Shown: positions 1 through 5,515 of the stretch, piece after piece
Layout of the letters: the number at the start of each line of letters is the position of its first letter
Position numbering within the stretch: position 1 is the first letter of the stretch
DNA from: Isohypsibius dastychi
Lineage: Eukaryota; Tardigrada; Eutardigrada; Parachela; Isohypsibiidae
DNA: 10,822 nt
Direction: 5' to 3'
Assembly: GCA_034696485.1 (NCBI GenBank)
Contig: JAQIWT010001427.1
Coordinates: 1 to 10,822, forward strand
Made by a program: the position numbers and the translations under genes
The notes under the pieces: model-generated
What the model was told of the DNA's origin: nothing
The model's input: the letters and a program-made list of their open reading frames with translations, nothing else
The model's database searches: none

Positions 1-168
1 GCGACACCCGGAATCCCCCCGGAACAACGTTTCCGGTCAGAATTGGAAATGCTCGAGTCGATGGGATTTGTGAATAGACAAGCGAATATTCAGGCGTTGA
101 CGGCGACTTTTGGTGATGTGAATGCTGCTGTGGAGCGGTTGTTGCAGGGAGGGAATATGCCACAGTAA
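1..168 (+). CDS. UBQLN: Ubiquilin, C-terminal end with UBA domain (partial, 5' end outside window)
   Basis: The first base is in frame and the reading runs 55 codons to a TAA at 166-168. The sequence is a typical ubiquilin C-terminus: a P-P-E-Q-R-F-R lead-in, then a UBA domain with L-E-M-L-E-S-M-G-F, the N-R-Q-A-N-I-Q-A-L helix and the [12 protein letters not shown] helix, and a short G-G-N-M-P-Q tail. Ubiquilins carry an N-terminal ubiquitin-like domain that docks on the proteasome, STI1-like repeats and this UBA that binds ubiquitin, so they shuttle ubiquitinated clients in the cytosol. The MGF loop and the helix-3 FGD, both characteristic of ubiquitin-binding UBAs, are intact. The upstream domains lie outside the window, so whether the whole gene is intact cannot be seen. 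A degraded second copy of this segment lies at 4189-4356. Confidence 0.93.
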   Translation, partial: ATPGIPPEQRFRSELEMLESMGFVNRQANIQALTATFGDVNAAVERLLQGGNMPQ

Positions 169-332
169 TTCTCTGTTCTTTTCGATTTCGGGGACTGTTT
201 TTTGCCCTGTTATTCTGGCTTCGAATTTTGTTCTTTTAATTGTTCTTTGCGGATTATTCGGTTATTTCAACTTCTCCATTGTTCCATTGATCGTTTGATT
301 GAGTTGGTTCACAGGAAACCTTGCGTGAAAAG
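1..332 (+). repeat. Left copy of duplicated ubiquilin 3' end (last codons plus 3' UTR)
   Basis: This stretch matches 4189-4530 in the same orientation. The last 168 coding bases differ at only 18 positions. After the stop codon both copies share blocks in the same order: ttgccctgttattctgg, then ttttgttcttttaattgtt, then gttggttcacag. Similarity fades after about base 332 (4530 in the other copy). It is one arm of the tandem duplication described in the findings. Confidence 0.85.
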
Positions 333-1071
333 AGAAAGTGTCGCTTTCTTTGTTGGTTCTTCGTTCTTTTTCAACCGGTTTTTTTCTAGATGTCCTGGAC
401 GGCTCTAGCGCTTTTCGAGGTGGAGATTTTAGTTGGCATCTGAAGTATCCTGTTGATCCGTCCAATGCTACCTACAACGCTTTATCGGAGTTCGGAGCAT
501 ATGAATTTTGACATGTATTTCGGAATTTTAATGGAGTCTATCAAAGCAATATTGTTTTCTCCAACGTGGAAAATGAGTAACATGCCGAAATGTGGACCAC
601 AACACGTTTAATGAACGCTTCATCAGAGGCAGCATTTTTGAGAAACTACTTACAATCAACTGCAAGCGTTGCCGACCGACCACCCCCGCATATACAAAGG
701 TAGCTCAAGTAAGCTCTACCTTTCGTTGTAGAGGGTTATTAAAGGACATTATCCATTTTAAAGTCCCTATTTCGGGTTTACATCGAATAGAATCTAATAA
801 TGTTACAAGCCTTGGAACGATAGTTTCAGCTATGATTTTGATACAATATTTAATTATAAGCCGATTACCGGTCGTTGGAAATAGTTTCACTACCTAGAGC
901 TACAACCTTGGAACCTTACAGATGTAGAAGTCCGTTTGGGCCGACAAGTTGGAAATGGAATCATGTACTGTATTAAAGGTTCTAGAAACTCAGTGTTCTT
1001 TGCAATGCTATGCAAAGCGGGAAATAATACGGTAGTGCAGTGGAAGAAGAACAATTGGAGGTTTGAATGTC
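169..1071. other. Non-genic stretch: ubiquilin 3' UTR, then unassigned sequence
   Basis: About 900 bases lie between the ubiquilin stop and the stop of the PAN-domain gene on the other strand. Roughly the first 165 bases are ubiquilin 3' UTR, shared with the second copy. The rest is AT-rich and holds only short open frames without convincing starts or protein-like composition. No AATAAA is visible for ubiquilin; ATTAAA occurs at about 738 and 972. On the minus strand an ATTAAA (bases 849-854) could serve the PAN gene. Two small inverted repeats occur, an imperfect one at about 696-723 and a perfect 7+7 one at 998-1017. I recognise no transposon or RNA gene here. Confidence 0.6.
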
Positions 1072-2171
1072 TCACAAATTATCCTCTTTTCGCTGCGAGG
1101 TCAACGCAGCTTCAATTTGTGCTTCGCTCGCATTGGTTGGAAGGTTGAGCTCCAGAGCATCCTTGATCTCTTCCACCAGGCCTTTCCTCATCTCGTCCGA
1201 GACCGTAGTCACATTCTGAGTAAGAACGCAAAACAACATGACAAAATACACGAAACTGGCAGAAGCACACCTAGCTCAACTCACTGTGCGGGTTTTGATG
1301 TACTCTTCCACAGATTTCTCAATTTCAGCTTGCGACGAATTTTGTTTCAGGCCTAGCTCTCCAAGATCTTCAATTGCGTCTTTGAATTGGGTGACTTCGT
1401 GTGACTCCAGGTCGACTTTGCCGGCGTTCTTGACTTCCGACTGTTGAAATCAAAAAGGTGACATTTTCAACGCTAGCATAGTGCAGTTCAATTACCGCAA
1501 GTTCGGCGACCCGAGCTCCTATTCGAACAGATCAAATTGAGGATATTTCACACTTGTCTGATGATAGAGTTAGATGAAACCTACCATCACTATCACTGAA
1601 CGGTTTCACACCGCAAATCGCTCCCCAGTCCGCATCAAGCTCAATACTGAGAGGAGTTTTTCCGCTCTGGATCTTTTTTATAAAGCACGTCCCGGTAAGA
1701 ACTGAACGAACGAAGTGCGTACATTCCGAAGACTGCCCACATTTGGTGAAACACTCCTCCGCTGTGATATTGAGCTCTTCAATCGTCGTCTCAATGACAA
1801 CGCCGTCTTCTTTGTCAGCGAAACCACAATTTTTGTCTACGCCCCCAGCTGTGTCGTTTGCCGCTAAATGAAAGAGAAACACATCGTCGACTTTCTAATT
1901 CAACCATTTTGATCGAAAAAATTCTCTTCCTGCATTATAGCAAACATTGTGAACTCAGTGTGAGTATACAGTATTTGCTTTGGTTCGAAGGAAATCTCCC
2001 GCGTTTAGATTCATTGAAAAATGTTTCTCGGACCAAGTTACGATTTACCATGTCGGAGCCCAGGAAGAGCCAGTGAAACTATTACAACGATCTACAAGAA
2101 ACCACAATTGGTCAAACAACTGCATGCATGTTGTGACAGGAACTTACTAGGACAGAAGATAAACCAGGCAT
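1072..2171 (-). CDS. Secreted PAN/apple-domain protein with a C-terminal two-repeat helical tail (222 aa, six exons)
   Basis: My spliced model on the minus strand is 2171-2148, 2091-2049, 1863-1585, 1518-1496, 1440-1285 and 1215-1072. Every junction is GT...AG and the phases agree through all five introns, giving 669 nt. Exon 1 is only 24 nt and exon 4 only 23 nt. Residues 1-22 form a signal peptide with the hydrophobic core V-L-I-V-V-I-V-S-L-A-L, pointing to secretion. Residues about 35-106 form a PAN/apple-like domain with six cysteines (35, 60, 64, 70, 82, 106) and the E-E-C-F-T-K-C...G-T-C-F-I-K-K pattern; such domains bind protein or carbohydrate ligands. Residues 141-172 and 187-218 are a diverged tandem repeat, one per exon, rich in E, A and L and probably helical. 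Possible N-glycosylation sites include N-D-T, N-I-T, N-V-T and N-A-S. The family assignment is good; the exact ligand and role are unknown. The two tiny exons are inferred from phase agreement, not from a transcript. Confidence 0.82.
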
Positions 2172-2222
2172 GATGCTGATGCTTTTTGAAGAGAACAGAA
2201 ATTGAAACAGAAGTTTAGCACA

Positions 2223-2248
2223 ACTGAAATGACAACCTAGCTATATAT
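2223..2248 (-). promoter_or_regulatory. Likely core promoter of the PAN-domain gene (TATA plus initiator)
   Basis: On the minus strand an ATATATA box (2248-2242) is followed by TCAGT (2227-2223), the arthropod-type initiator. A start near 2225 would give a 5' UTR of about 54 bases before the ATG at 2171. The spacing from TATA to initiator (about 22 bases) is slightly short, so the true start may lie a few bases further down. Confidence 0.5.
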
Positions 2249-2720
2249 TGTACCCTTTCCACCTGCTCGAACAAAATAAAATTTACTTCGACTGTAGCCG
2301 GCTAAATAACTCATTGCATTGCAGCAGTGTCGCTGTACTTCCTAGTTGTCTTTGCCAAGTTGGAAGAAAAACAGGTTGCTGAGTTAATTCCGGCCATCAA
2401 TAATGCTGCATCTTAATAATGGCTGAACATGTGGTAGCGTCGTGGCGATAGTCCTCCTATCAGGAACCAGCAAAAATACTACAATGGTAATGGAATTTAT
2501 CTTGGGGGAGTTTGGCGCAACCTTGTCACGAGCTGCTGGCATTTCGGGAAACTCAGAAGAAGACGAAAAATTTCCTTCACAGAATAGTTCGATTGTTTCC
2601 GCAATTTGTCAGTAATGATTTGCCAACGAACTAATAAATTCGCTCTGAGACTTACATAAAATGATGGATGTTGATGCCTCAAGGGAATAATAAACAGTTA
2701 ATGGTTTGTGAGCTGCGATG

Positions 2721-2729
2721 ATATAAATA
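2721..2729 (+). promoter_or_regulatory. TATA box of the small secreted-protein gene
   Basis: The sequence atataaata lies 53 bases before the ATG at 2782. With usual TATA spacing, transcription would start near 2750-2757 and give a 5' UTR of about 25-30 bases. Together with a signal peptide right at the start codon, this is a credible TATA-driven promoter. Confidence 0.6.
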
Positions 2730-2781
2730 AATCAGAAACTTCTGCACTTTCTCAAATTTTACCTTTGTTCTTTGCGAAATC

Positions 2782-3144
2782 ATGCAAAAGCTCTGGTTTC
2801 TTCTTTTTGTATTGGTGCTCGTGGTAGCGATTCAAACCGTGGACTGCGGTGAGTTCATATTGCTTTTCGGTTTGTACAAACAAACCAACCGATGTCGAAC
2901 GTTTTGTTAAACACTGAGTATTCCGTTTGGGCACATTTCAGAAACGTTAGATTGTCGGATCAAAACCGATGTCATTCAGATCTGTACTTTGCAGGTGAGG
3001 GCGACCATTGTGGGTCAAGTGGCGAATGGAGACATCGTGGAGAAACCTGCTGGTTCGGATCGTGTAATAGAGGCTCATGCCAATATCCCTGGTGCCGTGA
3101 GTGTGTTGAAATGCGTCGCGGGCGCGGCTAAAAATGCGCAGTAA
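2782..3144 (+). CDS. Small secreted protein of unknown family (two exons, 89 aa; alternative acceptor gives a 67-aa Cys-rich peptide)
   Basis: Exon 1 (2782-2848) encodes a clear signal peptide, M-Q-K-L-W-F-L-L-F-V-L-V-L-V-V-A followed by I-Q-T-V-D-C, and ends in phase 1 at GTGAGT. The preferred acceptor is the CAG ending at 2941. Exon 2 (2942-3144) then gives an 89-residue protein with cysteines at 22, 27, 37 and 80 and a normal D/I/V/A/K-rich composition ending in ...A-A-K-N-A-Q. A second acceptor, TTTGCAG ending at 2994, is also in phase 1. It reads the same DNA in another frame to a TAA at 3130-3132, giving a 67-aa peptide with six further cysteines (28, 41, 46, 51, 56, 59) and many G, R and W residues. 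I prefer the first model because the W/R/C-rich composition of the second looks like an out-of-frame reading, but both are open. No family was recognised. A minus-strand AIP1 fragment begins 258 bases downstream. A possible ATTAAA poly(A) signal lies at 3232-3237. Confidence 0.68.
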
Positions 3145-3402
3145 AACAGTGGAAGTGGTTTCGCATTTTATTTGTCTTTTTCGTCGATATTCTCGGTAAA
3201 CTTGGCCCTTAACTGCAAGGAAGCTTTCCACATTAAAACCAATTTTCAACTTTGTTGACATCACATGTCGAGAGCTTTGCCGATACGGTCCGAAGAATGA
3301 AAAAACGTAACCATTCGGACAGGGTAGTCCTTTGATGTTTTACCCGTCGCATTCCAAAGTAACTTTGACAGCCGGGGATAAAGTTGTGAATTAATTAACT
3401 TT

Positions 3403-3901
3403 AGGCGTAAAGTTCCATATTTTGACATGACCATCATGTCTAGCGGAAAGGATCGTTTTAGCATCCAGCCATTCGACCTTGTTGACCTGACTCTCCTGAC
3501 TCATAAGATGCGCACCTGAACACAATCACAATGTTTTCAAAGCGAAGAAACGAAAAATTCATGAAGAGGGAAGTGCATCGAAGAAAATTTAAAAACCAGT
3601 CAGAAAAGTTTCCTTCAAAAAATCTTTTGTACCTTTTGTGTATACAACACAAGAATTCGATCATTCGCAATGACCTCATTCGGAAACGGGGCCATACAGT
3701 ACTTCATATTTTGGGAGAGCGTAAATGATGACCTTTCGGTAAGCCTCGCCACTGGCAGAAACATCCACAGAATAAGCCATAGCGCAAACCGCGCCACCAT
3801 GGCTTAGTGTTTCCTTTCCGATGTTATTTTACCGTTGTCCAAACCATAAATATGCAGCTGGACAGCTGGTTATCCTGTGAACCAGAAAACATCACATCAC
3901 A
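3403..3901 (-). pseudogene. AIP1/WDR1 pseudogene: truncated copy of the last exons
   Basis: This region matches the 3' part of the intact AIP1 gene (4834 to about 5515) on the same strand. The counterpart of exon 11 lies at 3874-3703. It is 172 nt against 171 in the parent, because of an 8-nt insertion near its start (CAGCTGTC-type repeat), a 1-nt deletion in the S-E-K-E-T segment and a 6-nt deletion in the D-G-Q-F-L segment; the reading frame is broken. The counterpart of exon 12 (E-W-G-F-H-T-A-R...) is absent, with about 185 bases of AT-rich sequence in its place. The counterpart of exon 13 (3515-3403) has a 9-nt in-frame repeat (S-Q-E-S-Q) and S-A-G-H-D-G changed to S-A-R-H-D-G. Its stop codon is replaced by AAA, and similarity ends exactly there. 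Everything upstream of exon 11 is missing. It cannot encode a WD40 propeller. Confidence 0.92.
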
Positions 3902-4356
3902 GCTTTTCGAACGCGCGATGCAAGCCATGAATATTCCCGAATATGTCCGAGTCATTTCCATATTTCCTCGTGGAGTCGCTGCACTTGGTCAACTCAGTAA
4001 GCCTATAGAACCCTCATCGAACTCGCCCCAAGTATATTTCCGTCGCCCGGCGCGATTCCCGGAAGGGTGACCTTTCCGGTGAATTTGGAGCCGGAAACCC
4101 GGCTGGAGCTCCAAATAATCAAGCGCTAGAACACATGATGCAGTCTTTGATGAGAGGAGGTGTCTCTGGTCAGGGAGTGCCTTCCGCAGCGACGCGCGGT
4201 ATCCCTCCAAAACACCGTTTCCGGTCAGAATTGGAAATGCTTGAGTCGATTGTATTTGTGAACAGACAAGCAAATATTCAGGCGTTGACGGCGACTTTTG
4301 GCGGTGTGAATGCGGCGGTGGAGCGGTTGTTGCAGGGAGGAAATATGCCGCAGTAA
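3902..4356 (+). pseudogene. Ubiquilin pseudogene: truncated copy of the C-terminal region
   Basis: Starting near 3902, the plus strand reads an STI1-like ubiquilin segment (A-M-Q-A-M-N-I-P-E-Y, then L-G-Q-L-S). After a frame change around 3995-4065 it continues as G-E-F-G-A-G-N-P-A-G-A-P-N and M-M-Q-S-L-M-R-G-G, and then the UBA domain to TAA at 4354-4356. The frame change could be a decayed intron or an indel. Upstream ubiquilin domains are absent; the preceding DNA is the AIP1 fragment on the opposite strand. Against the copy at 1-168, the last 168 bases have 12 synonymous and 6 amino-acid changes. These include M-G-F to I-V-F in the ubiquitin-binding loop and F-G-D to F-G-G in helix 3. A short peptide from the ATG at 4135 remains open, so expression cannot be excluded, but ubiquitin binding is very unlikely. 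Confidence 0.88.
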
Positions 4357-4530
4357 ATCGTTATTTTCTTCTTGATTTCTTGGGATATTTTTGCCCTGTT
4401 ATTCTGGGTTTGACTTTTGTTCTTTTAATTGTTTTTTGCTAAGGAGTTTGAGGAGATATGTGGTCATTCCGGATTCTCCGTTGTTCCGATCATTTGATTC
4501 AGTTGGTTCACAGAAATTTCGCGACAAAAG
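4189..4530 (+). repeat. Right copy of duplicated ubiquilin 3' end
   Basis: Counterpart of 1-332, same orientation, covering the final 56 codons (stop included) and about 170 bases of 3' UTR-derived sequence. The order of shared blocks is preserved; small indels lie between them. Confidence 0.85.
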
Positions 4531-4833
4531 GTCAGAAAATTCAGCTCGGTTTATCATAAGTAATACTTCACTGATTTACCAAAATGATAACCAAAACACG
4601 ACTGATTTCATGAACGTATCGCAACCGTCCGCATTCAAAAGAAGTTACTCGTATGAATCTGGTCAGTGGTCAGTAAAAAAACAGTCGGGCAAAAGGCACT
4701 GAATGAGAGCTGCTATTAACCAAAGTGGCTGAAGACATTTTCTGATCATGAATTTGAATTCGTTGAAAAATGAGAACAGCAAAGTATAAATAACGGTTTA
4801 TTAAAACAAACAACATCGAAATTCTCAGTCATC
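4357..4833. other. Short convergent intergenic region (ubiquilin-copy 3' UTR relic and AIP1 3' end)
   Basis: The first 170 bases or so are the relic ubiquilin 3' UTR. About 300 bases of unique AT-rich sequence follow, ending in the 3' UTR of AIP1. No gene is seen. The unique part shows no similarity to the 3.07 kb that occupies the same place in the left copy. Confidence 0.6.
4797..4802 (-). terminator. AATAAA polyadenylation signal of AIP1
   Basis: TTTATT on the plus strand reads AATAAA on the minus strand, 32 bases after the AIP1 stop codon. This is a canonical signal at a sensible distance. The truncated left copy of AIP1 lacks it. Confidence 0.75.
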
Positions 4834-5515
4834 TTAAGGCGTAAAATTCCATATTTTTACATGACCATCATGTCCAGCGGAAACGATCGTTTTATCGTCC
4901 AGCCATTCGACTTTGTTGACCTGACTCATTGGATGTGCCCCTAAACACCAATCACATTTACAAAAAAGACACATAAGTGATAAAAATCTAGAAAATTTAC
5001 TGAGAAAAAAAATTCAATTTGAAGATCAATTAGAAACTCTCATCAAAATTTCCTTCGTGTGATGATTTCTCTAGTATACCAATACTAGTATAGCATACCT
5101 TTGACAGTAGCGTGCTTAGTAGGCTCATCCATGTACCAAACCATGATGTTCGTGTCAAGACTTCCGCTCACCACATACTTCCCGTTGGGTGACCAGGCTA
5201 CACAATCAACTCTGGCCGTATGGAACCCCCATTCATTTTGATGGTGTTTCTATCAAGAAAGATGATTCTCAGTTCAACCATCGTAATTACGTTTTTTCAG
5301 AAAGAAAAGTCATACTTCGTATTTTGGAAGCGCGTAAATGATGACTTTTCGGTAAGCATCACCACTGGCAAGGAACTGTCCATCCGCAGAATAAGCCAAA
5401 GCGCAGACCGCGCCACCATGGCTTAGCGTTTCTTTCTCCGATGTTATTTTACCGTTTTCCAAACCGTAAATATGCAACTTGTTATCCTGCAAACATAAAA
5501 ACATCACAACACAAA
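4834..5515 (-). repeat. Parental segment of AIP1 that is duplicated at 3403-3901
   Basis: Exons 13 to 11 and the start of intron 10 correspond to the left-hand fragment. The last shared intron stretch is aaaacatcac at 5500-5509 (3887-3896 in the copy), followed by caca. The counterpart of exon 12 and its flanks has been lost from the left copy. The match begins at the AIP1 stop codon and does not include the 3' UTR. Confidence 0.85.

Larger units (their letters stand above)
2172..2781. other. Divergent intergenic region between two secreted-protein genes
   Basis: It contains the core promoter of the minus-strand PAN gene at its left end and that of the plus-strand small protein at its right end. 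In between, a plus-strand stretch at 2325-2416 follows a CAG and reads V-S-L-Y-F-L-V-V-F-A-K then L-E-E-K-Q-V-A-E-L to TAA. It looks protein-like but has no upstream exon that I can find. Two other short frames (plus 2484-2615; minus from 2541 down to about 2384) have no recognisable features. Confidence 0.45.

Noticed and set aside
592-897. A 101-codon plus-strand frame after ubiquilin
   Set aside because: It has no ATG at its start, no recognised motif, no supporting splice sites, and an equally long antisense frame.
1863-1882. Unspliced extension upstream of the PAN exon (F-L-F-H-L before A-A-N-D-T)
   Set aside because: The in-frame triplet at its start is GTG, and the stretch is the TTTCATTTAG acceptor of an intron. 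Splicing to 2091-2049 gives a far better signal peptide in phase.
2484-2615. A 43-codon ATG frame (M-V-M-E-F-I-L-G-E-F...)
   Set aside because: It has reasonable composition but is too short, with no signal peptide, no promoter and no family likeness. An overlapping 52-codon frame on the minus strand is equally unsupported.
3807-4070. A continuous frame running from the AIP1 relic into the ubiquilin relic, which could suggest a fusion gene
   Set aside because: Its first part is the antisense of an AIP1 exon, and it ends at a TGA before the frame used by the UBA domain. There is no start or promoter signal. It is a chance passage across the duplication junction.
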